Origin: Synchiropus splendidus
Lineage: Eukaryota > Chordata > Actinopteri > Syngnathiformes > Callionymidae
Length of the DNA: 64,000 nt
Assembly (NCBI RefSeq): GCF_027744825.2
Contig: NC_071348.1
Coordinates: 141,501-205,500 of the forward strand
Direction of reading: 5' to 3'
Shown piece after piece: positions 12,301-24,420 of the stretch. A program made the position numbers and the translations under genes. The notes under the pieces were generated by a model, which worked only from the letters and a program-made list of their open reading frames with translations, was not told where the DNA came from and made no database searches. Within the stretch, counting starts at the first letter, position 1, and each line of letters starts with the position of its first letter.

Positions 12301-14260
12301 ACCCTGGACGCAGGCAAGCGGCATCAGACGTGAGGCGCCACTCGGAGCAGAACAAAGGACTCACACTTGCAGTCCTCAGTCTGGACAGCTCCTCCTCCCG
12401 CTCCTCGATACAACTCTTCAGCTCGTCGATCTGCGAGTGACATTTCCGGTAAAGTATAAACCAACAGAGATGAGACACATCAGAATATGGTGATATGGAT
12501 CATGAGCATGTCCAGTGAGATGTTAACTCGCGGTTCTGGGAGAGAAGAAGGAGAGCCCACCTGCTGCTCAAAGGCCTGGACGCGAGCGAGTCGGTCTCCG
12601 TCTGTCTGCTCCAGCTGCGAGTGGAGGAGCCGCAGCTCCCCTCTCAGCCTGCTCTTCTCACCCTGGAGAGCGGACAGAGACTCCACCAGCCTGTGGACTC
12701 CACCGCCGCTACACTCACCTGCCACACACACACACGGATCACTTCAGAGCCCAGCATCTGCCTGAGGAGGACCCTCTGTTGTACATGCGCGGACACCCCA
12801 CTGCACCCCAATATGTGGCCGAGGAAACATCCAGCAGCACGTCCCGGACTCAACGTCATGCTTGCTTTTCAAAGTCTTGGATGCTGTAAAATGAAGATCA
12901 GATCCAAGCCGTTTCACACGCAGTGCAGTCAGCTGACTTAACCTCATTGTTGCAACCTTCCAGCCCGACAGAACATCAGTCTCAGCGGAGGGGTACTGCC
13001 CAATGTGGCTCAGGAAAGTGAACGGTTGAGACAGATTCATCCCAAGAGATGAATGTGACATCACACCGATAAAAAGGGACTGGAGGTCTAGTGTTAAAAG
13101 GCACTTTCTTCTTTCTCCCAGCTCAATTCCCACCTTGTTCTTTATTCACAGCGACATTGTCTTTCATTAAATCTGGATTACTCAAGCGGATGCTATTTTT
13201 AGAGCGACACGAGCGCACGTGGCGCTGAGCGTGTGCCGCCACTCGTCGGTGGCAAGTAAAGCAGCACACGGCCATCAGTTATTCAGGCCAGAGTTCCACT
13301 CTCGCCCTGCCGCACCAGGACATGGATCTGACTCCCACACCGCTGGAGGCCCGGTGGGACCGCGGCCGCTACTGAACTGCATCTAACACGAGCTTTGGCA
13401 GAGTCCAGCGAAGATAGGGGAGAGGTTTTGGTCAGCCCTGGGGGCCAGGAGCTGCCGTGGCAGTGGTTCTCACCCTCACTCAGCGGGCCGACGGCCTCTT
13501 CCAGGCTGCTGATGACGCTGTCCTTGTCCCGGAGTCGCTGGCGGTAGGAGGCACGCAGGGCCTTCATCTGCCGCCGGTGCTGGACGCGGTGCCTCTTGAG
13601 CTGTACGCGGTACCGCTCGGCTTGTTGCTGGAGCTGCTGGAAGTGCGAGTACTGCTCCAGGAAACTCAGCAAGTGGCTCATCACGGCCATCAGGGGCGAC
13701 TCTGTCAGCTGAGCGACGCATCGCGGTTGGTAAAGCGTCGACGTTGGGGAAGCTTCACTGACCTTCCCCGCGGGCTCTTGGGAGGCTTTCCTCTTCTCTG
13801 ACTCCTGCTTGAAGGACAGGAAGGCAGCCAGAGGGGTGCACGCTGGGACGTCTGGACCGGCCTCCTCTTCTTCATCATCACTGAGAGACAACTCATCACT
13901 GCTGCTGCCTGGAAGTCACATGTGTTCAGGAAGGCGTCTTGACGCCGGAATAAAACGTCTCCCTTCAACTCACTGGAATCACCGAAGAGAGGCCTTTTCC
14001 TTAATTTGGGGGTGGAGCCATCTCTCCTCCTGCTCTCTGTTTCCACGGAAACGGCTCCCTGCTCCTGCGGCAACAGTGCGCACGAGCGTGAACATTGACA
14101 ACACTGAACGTCGTGTGTGTGCCAGTAGACGTGGATGAAACCTGGCACAAGAGGACATGGGACCTACTTCTGCCGTGGCTCCTTGCGGCCCCTCTGCGGC
14201 CTCCTTTTCCTTGAAGACCGTGTAGAAGATGTAGACCAAAAGGGAGTAGAAGGCATACAT
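9391..14260 (-). CDS. kifc2: Kinesin family member C2, C-terminal motor kinesin
   Basis: Eighteen coding exons, 5' to 3' on the minus strand: 14260-14168, 14058-13974, 13908-13474, 12718-12561, 12430-12365, 12303-12166, 12109-11933, 11871-11698, 11638-11491, 11416-11286, 11223-11112, 11060-10888, 10694-10590, 10510-10380, 10312-10192, 10003-9874, 9807-9578, 9516-9391; total 2733 bases, 910 residues (human 838). The start [20 protein letters not shown] is the KIFC2 signature, with a hydrophobic N-terminal segment. [20 protein letters not shown] also matches KIFC2. A coiled-coil stalk (about 200-570) leads to the neck [14 protein letters not shown] and the motor: P-loop GQTGSGKT at 654-661, switch I NQHSSRSH, switch II DLAGSE. 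KIFC2 is a minus-end-directed motor best known from neurons. Two introns are doubtful or tiny: one of 61 bases at 11872-11932 and an optional 54-base one inside exon 3. Confidence 0.93.
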
Positions 14261-15498
14261 CTTCCCCTGCTAGGCCTACGAAGCAGGGTTACTCCGGAGA
14301 AGCACAGAATCAGACAGAATTCTCATCCTACCTGCTCACACAGGTCCTCGTCGGTGAAGACAGTCCATGCGGGACACTGCCTCTCCATCTACGTGCGCAG
14401 CGCTGACGCTCACAGCTGCAGCAGCAGCCTCCAACAATGTGCAGCTCTGGTGTTCCCCTCTCCATCCACAGGCTGCAGCCGCACTGAGCATGCTCAGTGG
14501 AGTTCAGGGGGCTGCAGTGGAGGAGGGAGACACGTCATGCTTTGTACAGAAACACCTTCAGGGAGGGAAGCCACCTTCCAGAACACCGTTTGGGGTTCAA
14601 ATTCATCACTGAACGGACCAGCACCTGCTCCAGGACGTTGGTGTGTCCCTGTAATGAACACTGGAAGGCCACACGCGGAACAGTGCCATTTCCAAAAACA
14701 CCTCTGTTGGATATTGATATGGAAAATGACTCATTGAATGTCATCTGGTTACATGTAAACCATAAGGGTGAAGTGCACCTGCAGTGAGGAAGAGAGTCGA
14801 GGTTTGAGAAGCACTCGGGTCAAGATTTATTCACTCTTTAGACCAGTGTTTTTCAACATTTTTTTTTCGTTTGTCTCACCACCAACGGAACCAAACGCAG
14901 TTGTGGTTAGTTGAAAGTCCTTTGTGAAAGATATGACACTCAGCTACTTTGAATTGCAGAATTATTTTGATGTCGCCAGAAATACATCATGATTCATTTA
15001 TTTATTTTAAATTTGATTCCATCGCAATCTATTTTGCATGATTTCATTCTAGTTTGGGTGATTTCCAGGCTAATCTTTAACATTCTTTGCATCAAGTTGC
15101 TTCATAACAACGACGATTCTTACCCTTGTCACATTTCGGAGCACATTTGTTTGCTGCTGCATTTAGTTTTTAGCCAACTTTGATCGCCTACGAGTGTCTA
15201 GTTTTGAAGGGAGACGTCAGGTTAGCCAAGTCTGTTTCGAACACTCCGTTTTGTCGTGACGGTGTGTGGTCAAGCTAGAGTCACACCAGGTTTATAAACG
15301 ACTCGGTTGCGCGTTTGACCGGCTTCTTCGCTGTCAATGTGTCTGTGGGACGAGGACGAGGAGCACCAAGCTCAGTGTGGATCTACAGTGTATAGAAAGA
15401 ATGTAACCGAATCCACGTCAACCACTCATGTTGTTCAACTGGTGAAACTGGATCATTTCCCAAAACACTGCAGCGTAACAAGGATGCCGCCCCGGCGG
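14261..15498. other. Intergenic, kifc2 upstream side and tmem276-like 3' side
   Basis: No coding exon recognised. The right half (about 14990-15440) carries a dispersed repeat described separately. The minus strand has AATAAA at 14826-14831, a possible but distant polyadenylation signal for the tmem276-like gene. Confidence 0.4.
14990..15440. repeat. Dispersed repeat, copy 1 (second copy near 58.8-59.3 kb)
   Basis: Several blocks recur in the same order and orientation near 58930-59260: 'tttagccaacttt', 'tacgagtgtc', 'gaagggagacgtca.gttag', 'gtttgac.ggcttcttcgctg' and 'agtgtatagaaagaatgt'. Blocks are separated by unequal spacers, as expected of old copies of one element. No coding capacity or terminal repeats were found, so the class is unknown. 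Confidence 0.6.
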
Positions 15499-16802
15499 CT
15501 AAATGCTCAGGCCACATCTGTCTGAGAGATGGGACAAAAACGTGGGGAGAGCACGCGCTGCAGTCCAGCAGCCGACACACAGAGATAGTTCCAGAACCCA
15601 CTCCATCCACCCGTCAGAGGCCCCGGTGGAGACCGGGCTGCCAAAAGCGCTGGGTGTGAAACGAGCGGAGAGGAGTGAGGGCAGGCACAGTGTGACGCTG
15701 GCCAGAGCTCCGAGAGCATTCCCGGCGAAGAGCCACACTGTCAGGCTGCAGGACAGCGACGACAGGCCGGCGCAGCGCGTCATCAGCGCCAGGGTGTCCA
15801 CGGAGAAGCTGTCGCTGAGGGCCAGCAGCAGGCAGGGGCCACACAGCAGGAGCAGAGCGGTGTTGTGGTCTTCACTGAGCCACAGCAGGTGGAAGGAGAC
15901 CAGCGCTGGAGCTAGAACCTCACTAGCCCACTGGGCTTCCGTCTGCACGGAGGAGGCTGGATTCAGGACGCCAAGTCCTGCCGAGACGCCGAGCATGAAG
16001 AACCCCACCGAAGGAGCCCGGTGGTCCTGCAGCCACAGGGAAGAAGGTCAACAGCTCTGGCAAGGGAGTAGTGACGCGCAGATCCATCCTGACATATCGA
16101 TCTTGACGCTCCAAAATCCATTCACAAACCAAATCATTGATACTAAAGTCATTTGAGGTCATGTATATCCTAAACCGGAACACGGTGAAAAGTAACTAAA
16201 CTATAGAGATCGCTGCCAGAATGGCACACAGAGCCATGTGTAGAGCTACTTCAGCGCCACAAACAGCCAAGAAGCGATGTGTGACGTCTGTGAAAAACAA
16301 TAAGAAGTTGTGGTAACACAACAAACCTAGTTAACACAAATAAATACGACGCATGCGCAATGATGAAGTCGAAAGAAGAGGCGTGGTCAGTGTCCGTCTC
16401 TGGCGGAATCATTCCATACAGCAGTAATGACTTAAACTCAAGTAATAAATAATAATAACAAAGTAATAGCTATAATAGTGTTTATCACTGAAATAACCTC
16501 ACCCATCCTGACTTTAGCCTAAAGTAATTCATGTAAGGATTCCTAGGTAGTTCACCATTTAAAGTAGATCTTTAAAAGTGCAATAACAATAAAAACAGCC
16601 TGGGTGAAAAGCGTACTTCAGTCAGTGGAATCCAACCACTACAAGGGAGAGTCATTCATATAAAACCGAGACAAAAGTCCCCGCATCATCCACAACACAC
16701 ACTCACTTCACCGGAACCGACACCGACCTTAAAGAGCTGAAAAGAAGACAGTAGAGCCGTCGGTGCCAGGAGCGCGTCGCCGCAGGACGTGAGCCACTCC
16801 AT
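15499..16802 (-). CDS. tmem276: Multi-pass membrane protein, probably TMEM276
   Basis: Two coding exons: 16802-16728 (25 codons, MEWLTSCGDALLAPTALLSS...) with donor AAG-gtcggt, then 16026-15499 after acceptor gctgcag, joined in phase 0 to give 200 residues. The product is almost wholly hydrophobic, with about four or five membrane segments (around VGFFMLGVSAGLGVL, LVSFHLLWL, ALLLLCGPCLLLAL, LSSLSCSLTVWLFAGNALG, VLELSLCVGCW). The name is inferred from position: in mammals TMEM276 lies beside ZFTRAF1 and KIFC2 at 8q24.3, and the size is similar. I do not recall enough of the TMEM276 sequence to confirm by motif. Function unknown; an intracellular or plasma membrane protein is expected. Oriented as kifc2, 1.2 kb upstream of it. 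Confidence 0.6.
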
Positions 16803-16895
16803 CGACTCGAGCGAGTCACCGGTATTAAGGGCAGGTTCCGGTTCACGTTAGACGACAACTGTCACTGCCCTATTTGCTTCTTCACCCCGTTTTGC

Positions 16896-17325
16896 TTCCA
16901 GGGCTCAGGCTTATGACGTCATTTCCTGTCCGCGTGCGCACATTGGTATTTCATGACGTCATTTCCTGAGTATATGCTCATATTAACTGAGACCTCGTAG
17001 GCAAGCTAGAAAACTGCATGCAAATTGCACAGAAAGATCCAATTATTTTATCTGAAATCTTGTGACAATATCCGAATTGTTGAATACAAGTCAAATGTAG
17101 TGATATATATATATATATATAAAATAAGGTTAAACTACAGTTCATACGTCGGCGTAGTACTTTAGTCATTCAAATTCTGCTTCGCTTGATGAAATACCAG
17201 CGTGTAGTGAGGCGTGGCCTAATGACGTTGCTCATTTTATTCTAATTTATGAGTCAAGCGGCTACACCCATGTGCGCATGCGGACAGGAAATGGCGTCAT
17301 AAGCCTGAGCCCTGGAAGGCCAAAA
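16896..17325. mobile_element. Inverted-repeat element (MITE-like), about 430 bases
   Basis: The left arm from about 16899 ('cttccagggctcaggcttat' then gacgtcatttcctgtccg) is repeated in reverse complement at 17271-17323 ('gcctgagccctggaag' preceded by cggacaggaaatggcgtcat), about 50 bases with only a few mismatches. The interior is AT-rich, with a (TA)n run at 17102-17122 and no coding frame. This is the form of a non-autonomous DNA transposon. No clear target-site duplication was found, so the family is unassigned. It lies about 100 bases upstream of the tmem276-like start. Confidence 0.7.
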
Positions 17326-17679
17326 GGTCATGAAACTGAGAGCTCAACTCAGAGCTCAACTCAGAGCTCGTCTCGTCTTGTCTGAGCAGCAGTCAAAGAA
17401 CTGTTCCTGACTTTTGCTTCTTGGAGTTGGTTCTTCTGCTGGCTGTTGGCACGGTGGCATCATGTGTTTTCTCTGTGTTGCCTCTCAGGGGAGGTACAGG
17501 AGACCCCTGGAGATGCTCCTCAACCTTCATGATAAACACTGGTGCAGCTCAGTGCGTCATAACAACAACTTCCTGTGTGAGTTTATGGCTCTTCTTGTTG
17601 CTATGGTAACCTAGCAACAAGCGTCTGTGTCGTTGGTGGGCGGAGCTTGGCCATGAGGAATTCACACACTCGAGTCTTC

Positions 17680-18669
17680 AACAGAGATGTTTTATTTCCA
17701 ATACTGCACTACAGCTGGGTAACACACAGGAAGAGGTGGGAGGAACCGGAGCATGCACCAGGGCGACAGCAACACACATCGCTCCTCCACATTAAAGGTG
17801 CACAGTTTTGGCATGAAGCACAAAAGAACAAGACTACTTCAGGACTCAAAAATCAAAAGTTAATAGCTGCTAGTTTTTCTTCTCTGGATGCACCATTCTT
17901 CATCAGGCAGTGTTGGATGGCAACAAAGCGAATCGTCTATTCTTATGAAAAACCCAGCCTGTTTTTCCTGCAGTCGTGTGGCACCGTGATCGGGTTCAGG
18001 GTTTCTCCGCAGGAAAGCGTGTCAGGCCCGAGCCTCTGACACGACATGCACAGCACAGCAACACGCACGAGAGCCCAGCGCCGGTGTCAGAAGTCTCTTC
18101 GAATCTACACCACGACCACATATGTTACTGGATAGACATCTGAGGTGGGAACATCAAAACCTGTAAGACAGTTAGCAACACAATCTGGCACAACTAAAGC
18201 TGTAAGGGGTTTAGTCTCAGAAACATCCGATAGGATTGTAAACGTTACCTACAAAAACGGAACATTGAGCTGAGAAATGTTTAGCACAACCTGTTTTGGC
18301 AAGAACCTGAAGCTCCTGTTGGACGGACCTGAAGGGAAACTTGGGGAACGACAGCTAAGAATCCGTTCAAAACATGCACCAGATACCGCTGGAACGCTAC
18401 AAAGATGGACGTGTAAATACGGCGCTAGAAAAAGTGCAACGGGAGCTTGAAACGTAAGGCCCTCTGGTCTCTTCGCTCGCTTGTGCTCGTCGGTATTTTG
18501 GCAGGAACGTACCAGCTGGTGATGACTTTGTAAAAATAGATGTAAACACTTTTCCAGTTCTCGCATCAAGAGAGGAACTCAAAAAACGTCTCTTACACGA
18601 AATGACGACAGTCAGGAAGGAAATCGACGGAAACGTTTCTTTAGTTCGGAAAGTCCTCGCGGGAGAGCT
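17680..18669 (-). other. Probable 3' UTR of tppp with polyadenylation signal
   Basis: The minus strand shows AATAAA at 17696-17691, about 980 bases past the tppp stop, with no other gene between. The stretch has no coding frame of any recognised family. UTR extent is inferred. Confidence 0.5.
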
Positions 18670-20755
18670 TCACATGGGTTTGTGGATCTTCTTCTCGTAG
18701 GTTCCTTTGTGCTTGTATCCGGAGACGTAACCTGACGTGTCGACCAGGTCGACTCGGCCGGCCTTCCCCTTGCCGCGGCCGCTGTCGTCGAAGCGCTCCT
18801 TGTGCGAGCCTGTGAACTTGGTGGTGTCGGTCAGGCGGCTGACGGTGGGGGACGCCACCGCTCTCTGACGGAGCAAGCAAATTCACGTGTTAGAAGACGG
18901 CGAGGAACGACGGCGGGCACGTACCGTAACGCCAGCGATTATGGGCGACTTCCCCTCGATCAGCTTGAAGACCTCGGCCTCGGCGTCTTCTCCGCTCTTC
19001 TCCTTGTACTTCTTCCGGGCCAGCTCTCCCAGGGCGGCCTTGAACTCCTCATACGTGATGGTGCGGCAGGATTTCTTCCTAAACCGTGAAGACAGGTGTC
19101 AGGTCTCCACCTGTCCCGCCTCCTCCTCACGCTTACTGCAGATCACCGTCTCATCAGCAAACATCAGGGGTCAAATATTCTTTCATCCAATATTGATATG
19201 AAAGCACGCCCCCCGGTGTTACAATAGCGCATGTGACTACGCACCGCGTCCAAAGGTTTCATCATCTGCTGTCCACCTCAGCCCTCTTTCTGATGAGTCA
19301 CGAGGAGTTGTGGACCGGACCCAACTGTCACTCTCCCCCGCAAAATCCGGTGTTGCTTGTTTGCCACCGGCTATTTCTCGGCAGCGTAGCAACACAAACA
19401 CAAACGGCATGTCTCCGCGGCGACGAGGCACCTAAACAAGGCGTGCGTCTCATGGCAACAGGTCACAGTAAACATCTGTTTAGGGGCTTCTCATAAACTA
19501 GACTCTGTTCTTCCAAAGAAAACTGAGTCAGTTTCTTCAAACTTCAGACTCCTGGGTCCTGGTGAGCGCAGTGTGTTCTTCAGCTCCCAATCTCAACAGC
19601 TCTTTATATGTCAGCACACGGCCATCAGACCTGCAGCGGAGTTGTCCATCAGGCCCTGCTGACCATCCGCTCCACTGTTTCGTTCACCACCTGCTGTCGG
19701 CAGGAAGCGGACGAGCCAGCGGAGAGCGGCTCAGGCGCTCACTCCGGAGCTTCTGACCATGTAAGGACCTCCATGATGCAACGGTGACACACTTGATCGT
19801 TTGTCAAGTTGGTCAGACGCAGCGCCTCAGTGCGATGGCCATCAGGTCCAACTCATGTTCAAACATGCTTCTCCTTTGTGGCGGCGATATTTAGGTCAAA
19901 GCTTGTTTTTAATAGACCATGAGCCAGAGATGAGACTCACCACACTGGCCTGTCTTCGGCTCATCCGTGAGGAGGCGAGCAGCAGCTCCCTCCTCCGAGA
20001 AAGCATCTATCTCTGTCCTGTCTGACACAACAACGCAATGTCACTTGTCTAGAGTTGCGATGGAAACGAAGCAGGGGACGGAAAAGGCAGAGGAGAAGTT
20101 TGTTTTTTGGATCGGAAATTGTTAGCCTCGCGGTGACACCCGCCGCTCGAGCGTCACCACGAGAGCGGTGTTCTCCAGCCAGTCGTCAGGCGGGTGCAAG
20201 CGCAGACTTACTTGACTTTGCTGAAGACGATGTCCACGTCAGTCAGGGTGATGTTCTTGCCGTCAATCACGCCGCAGTCCTTGCAGAGTTTGGACCAGTT
20301 CTTTCCGTGCATCTCCTTGCCGGTGGCCCGCGTGTCTCCGTGGATGGCGAAGCGGCGAAAGGACTCCTCCAGAGCCGTGAGCTCCACCGGTGTGGACGAG
20401 CCCGCGCCGCCGTTGCTGGTCCCGTTGGACTCGGTGGAGAGGCGCTTGGATGCCCGGTCCCTGGACTGCTCAGCGTGAGGCCGCATCTGGGCCGCCGTCA
20501 TGTTGGGATGCTTGGCCGTCTGCACCTTGAAGTCCTCCACCGTGTCTCTGAGAGAGAGAGAGAGTCATGAACCATGTGACCCCTCTGCTCTTCCAGAAAT
20601 ATTTTCCACAGATGGAATCTTTGTTTTGAAGCAGTCCCGCGTGACGCAGCGCTTCAGTCGAAGACTCGGCTTGTGAAAACACTCAGGTGTGTCTGTCGGA
20701 CTCCTGCATCAGAACAGCGGATGGAAGGCTTATCCACTTACTTGCTGTCGGCCAT
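18670..20755 (-). CDS. tppp: Tubulin polymerization-promoting protein (p25-alpha)
   Basis: Four coding exons: 20755-20742 (only 14 bases, encoding MADSK to its second base), 20547-20212, 19078-18925, 18864-18670; 699 bases, 232 residues. Phases join exactly. The p25-alpha core is clear: [58 protein letters not shown], and the C-terminal [20 protein letters not shown] and [16 protein letters not shown]. The serine-rich N-terminal tail and the KAGRVDLVD segment point to TPPP (TPPP1) rather than TPPP2 or TPPP3. TPPP binds and bundles microtubules and is abundant in oligodendrocytes. The neighbour zdhhc11 matches the human 5p15.33 order. The N-terminus (about 40 residues before the core) differs from the mammalian one. 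A non-coding upstream exon near 24.2 kb is likely. Confidence 0.95.
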
Positions 20756-23700
20756 GTTGGTGCCAGAATCTGCGGTGCAACTCTTGGATTCACGGTTCCG
20801 CTGCAGGTTTGGTGCTGTGAAGGAGAATCCAGGTGAATGGAACGAAACACTGGCCTTTGATTTTGAGGTACGTTTGGGCCTCTACACCTCAGCTGCTGCC
20901 CCCACGACCCCACTTCATCAAAGCAGAAACGGATGACTATTCAAGCTGATATTACAGTGGTAGCTCGGTTCTCCACCACAATCCGTTCCAGACGGCCGTT
21001 CGAGAAGGAAATTGTTTGAAATCTCAATCAATTTTTCCCATCACAATTAATGGACAAAGAAATCATGTGTTCTAAGCCTTAAAATAGTGACTGTCGAGTG
21101 TCTGCTGCAGGTGCGCTGTTCGTTAGGACATCAAACCCTGGAGTGCGCGCTCCACTACGGTCCAGTGCGGAGACAGGGAAGGTTTTACACCTCAATGTGA
21201 AGAAGAAACAGTCAGTAAATGTAGCTAACGGGACACGTCTGCATACAGAGGCTGCGTTATACACAGTAACAAAGCGCGTCGTGGCTCAGCGTTCGAGTTC
21301 TGGGTTTTCATTCTAAAATCAGAAGCAAAAAAAATCTCCAAATTTTTGTTTGAACTCCGATTTGTTCCAATTCCGGGACGTTTGAAAACCTCAGAACTGT
21401 CAGGACATTTCATCCGCTTCTCGTGTTTTCCTTTAGAGCTGCAGTAGTATCTGGGAGACATATTAGAGCTTGTGTACTTTGCAATGAATAAGATACCTTT
21501 ACAAGTAACATCCGACTTACGATCTGCTCGACCCAAGTCCACCCATATTTAGGACCACGGACAGCACATTTTTTGTTTCATTCAATGTCAGGCACTGCAG
21601 CGCGTAGCAGGCAGGCATCGCGTACGACAGTTACAGCAGCAGAGCGTCCCAGCATCTCACTCTCACACAGCCATCTACCACTACTGTAGCACCTATAACC
21701 TTCGCGTCGGCTGTTTTGAATGGCATTCCACTTACGTCCAGTCCGACTTAGTACCGGTTGGTCAGAACCGATCCCAGTCGTAAGTCATATGTTACTTGCA
21801 TATGACATTTTGAAGCACATGACAAATTTAAAATAATATTAAGAGAAGTAGTAGATGAATCCTATCAACTTCATGACATGGCAACCCAAAATAGTTTGGA
21901 AGCGTCTGTATTTCTCCTCACATAAAGGACCACACACGTTCGTGAATCTAATGTAGTAGTTATCAGGCATCGCCCACTTGGCGTTTTTACCTCTCAGCCC
22001 TTTTCTGTAAGCGTTCAGCAGGACTCTGTTGGATTCAGTCTTCAGCTCCCAACAAACAGCAGCACCAGTGACAGCGGTCATCAAAGGTGTTGGTTCTGGC
22101 ACGTCCCTCGGATGAGCTCATCCAGCCATAGATCCCTCTGCGCTCACCTGACTGCAGTTCCCATCACACATGCAACACAACACACCCGGGGCGAGTCCCT
22201 CCCCTTTCACAGTGACGACCAGCAAAGAGGGTTTGTTGGCGCCTCCAGTCACGGACGAGTGCGGAGGACACTTGAATAGGTGGCAGTGCACTTGGCGTGT
22301 CTGTGTTCCATGCCACAGAAGTCACGTCTTTCTCCAGTGTCATGAACAGTGGGCCACTATTGTAAGTGGCCTCTCTGTCTGACCTCTGGACGCGAGGGGA
22401 CGTCGCAGGGCGACACTATTGAGGGGCGAGCTCGCAGTCATGTGTCAACAGGAGCAGAGACGGAGGAGCGAGGTGAGAGTTACTGTCCCACACACAGCTG
22501 CCAGGAACATCTGGGATCAAGAGACCACCTTCTGGGGGAGTGTCACCACACAGAACCTGGAGTCGCTCCAACCGTCGCCTGACTCCACACCCAGGGGAAC
22601 CCATCGAATCCTAAACAAAACATGAGCAGACCTTTCTCTGGGAGCCTCTTTGTGCCGACTGACTGTTGAGAGAGAGCGAAGATGACGACCACATCTGTCA
22701 TGAGGGTAGAAGCATCTGTACGTGCAGCTACGCAGAGAGGAGACGATGAGTTCATCTGTTCCATCACTGCCCTCATGCTGGACACAAAGCGAAGGCTGCT
22801 CCTTCTTTCATCCAGGCTGAAAAGCTGGAGATGAATCTGTGCATGCTGCCGTACACTCACCCTCTGGCTGGCCACAGATGAGTGCTCCGGCTCGAGGTTG
22901 ACCCACTTTACAGCAAGTGCTCGCAGCCACAAGACCACGTCAGCCACACGCTTTCTCTGGGAGGAGGATCCCAACGTGTGGGTTTCTTCTGCCGAGGGTG
23001 GTGCGTGCGTGTGTGTCATCCCGACAAGCGTAGACCAGCAACATCCCTGTCTGCACACACACCCTGGGAACAGCCCCACTTCACCTGATCTACACACCAG
23101 CAAGAGGATGACATCATCACGCTGAGGTCACCGGCCTTCGCCCTCCCTCAACCCTGCAAGTGTGAATGCAAGCGGCCAGCAACTCGGAGAGGTAAAACAA
23201 GCTTAAGTTAAAGTGGTTGGCTGCATCTGAAGGCCAAATAGAGTTAGAAGGCAGAGGTGACAAGAAGGCAACCCGCAACAGTAAATTCACCCTGAGAAGA
23301 GGCAACACTTGCTATGGTTCCAAGGCCTCCAGTGGAATGTTCATCTGTGCTTCAAATGGATTTACTAATCAAAGTCAGTCATGTGACGTCCATATTCACT
23401 TGTGTGAAGACTATGTTCTGGAAGGACATGTGACCTCAGTGCTGGATCAGGCCTGAACACCATCTGACCTCAGCCCCATCTGTCCGTGACACCGCATCTC
23501 TTCTGGCTTCCATGCAAAGCACTGTGATCCTGGATGAGGGTGATGTGTGTGGCCAAAGGCTGTTGGAGCGGAGCAGCCAAATCTGGGACAGATGCAGCGA
23601 CTGCGTGCTCCGTACCGAAGTCCACCCACCCGAAAACAAAACGTGCCTTGTTTATCTGCGTTTGTTGACTAGCAACATGGACGTGGAGTCCAATTCCAGG

Positions 23701-24198
23701 AGCCTCTGACCTGAGCTGCTCCTCTTCCTGGACCTCAGGCTCATGGAGTGGAGCGCATCACCTGCAGCTTGTGTGTGACGTCACGCGCTCTTCTGGCCGC
23801 AGATGCAACCTGCAGGTGTCACTCGCTCATACAGAGAAGCATCGCTGTGATCACCGTCTCCCCATCATCATCCGACCTCCGGATGCTAAGAAACGAGGAC
23901 AGTTACATAACCGCCTGAATTCAGCGTCTCCCCAGTCTTTGGCCAAATTAGCTGTCCGGGACCAATGGTGGTGCGCATGCGCCGCCAAGCGCTCCGAAGA
24001 TAAACAGAGAAGAAGAAGAAGAAGAAGAAGAGCGCCTGTTTATGTTCGTGGACAAGTCGAGATGTGTTACATAAAACCCGCAACAGCATCCGGCGCGGCT
24101 TCACCGTGTCCAGACGCGAACATGGAGAATACGTGAAACGCCTAGTGCACGGAAACGCAAGAGTGACGTCACACACGCAGGAGAAGTGTGGCCCTCAC
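20756..24198 (-). other. Likely tppp 5' intron, no exon recognised
   Basis: Three and a half kilobases with no exon of a known family on either strand. It holds an inverted-repeat element at 21500-21800, repeat-like sequence at about 20950-21480 and a short (GAA)n run near 24009-24030. Open frames such as 22543-23103 (minus) show no family motif. Confidence 0.4.
21500..21800. mobile_element. Short inverted-repeat element (MITE-like), about 300 bases
   Basis: The left end 'tacaagtaacatccgactta' (21500-21519, continuing cga) and the right end 'taagtcatatgttacttgca' (21781-21800, preceded by tcg) are reverse complements over about 23 bases with three mismatches. The interior has no coding frame but contains further tacgtccag/gacttag motifs. 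Target-site duplication unclear. A non-autonomous DNA element is the simplest reading. Confidence 0.6.
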
Positions 24199-24420
24199 CT
24201 GTGCTCGTGCTCCTCCTGAGGTGGCTCAGCACACCATTCTGCTCCGCGCTGCGTCCTCGCTCCCCGCCAACTGAGCCGAGGCGTCGCTCCCCGCGATGCT
24301 GAAGAGAAAGCAAGCCGCTGATTGGCTGCTTCCGCTGTGATGGCTCACTCGTAAACAAACGCCTCCCCGCTCGGTCTGACCCGGAGAACACGCAGCCCAA
24401 GCGGACCTCTTCCGTCGGAG
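24199..24420 (-). promoter_or_regulatory. Putative non-coding first exon and promoter of tppp
   Basis: On the minus strand a good donor (CACAG followed by gtgagg) ends at 24199. Upstream lies a CG-rich stretch (about 24200-24420) with no start codon for a recognised gene. Mammalian TPPP also has an untranslated first exon far upstream. The link to tppp is inferred from orientation and absence of another gene; a transcript is needed to confirm it. Confidence 0.35.

Noticed and set aside
12719..13473. Possible additional gene in the kifc2 intron (for example frame 12744-13133 minus)
   Set aside because: The flanking kifc2 exons join cleanly in phase across it and the frame shows no family motif.
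20940..21480. A possible third inverted-repeat element (text around gttcgag/tttgtttgaactccg)
   Set aside because: Repeat-like in appearance, but no convincing paired ends could be aligned, so it is only mentioned within the intron entry.
22543..23103. 186-codon minus-strand frame in the tppp upstream intron
   Set aside because: No domain or partner exon; nothing matches known families by eye.
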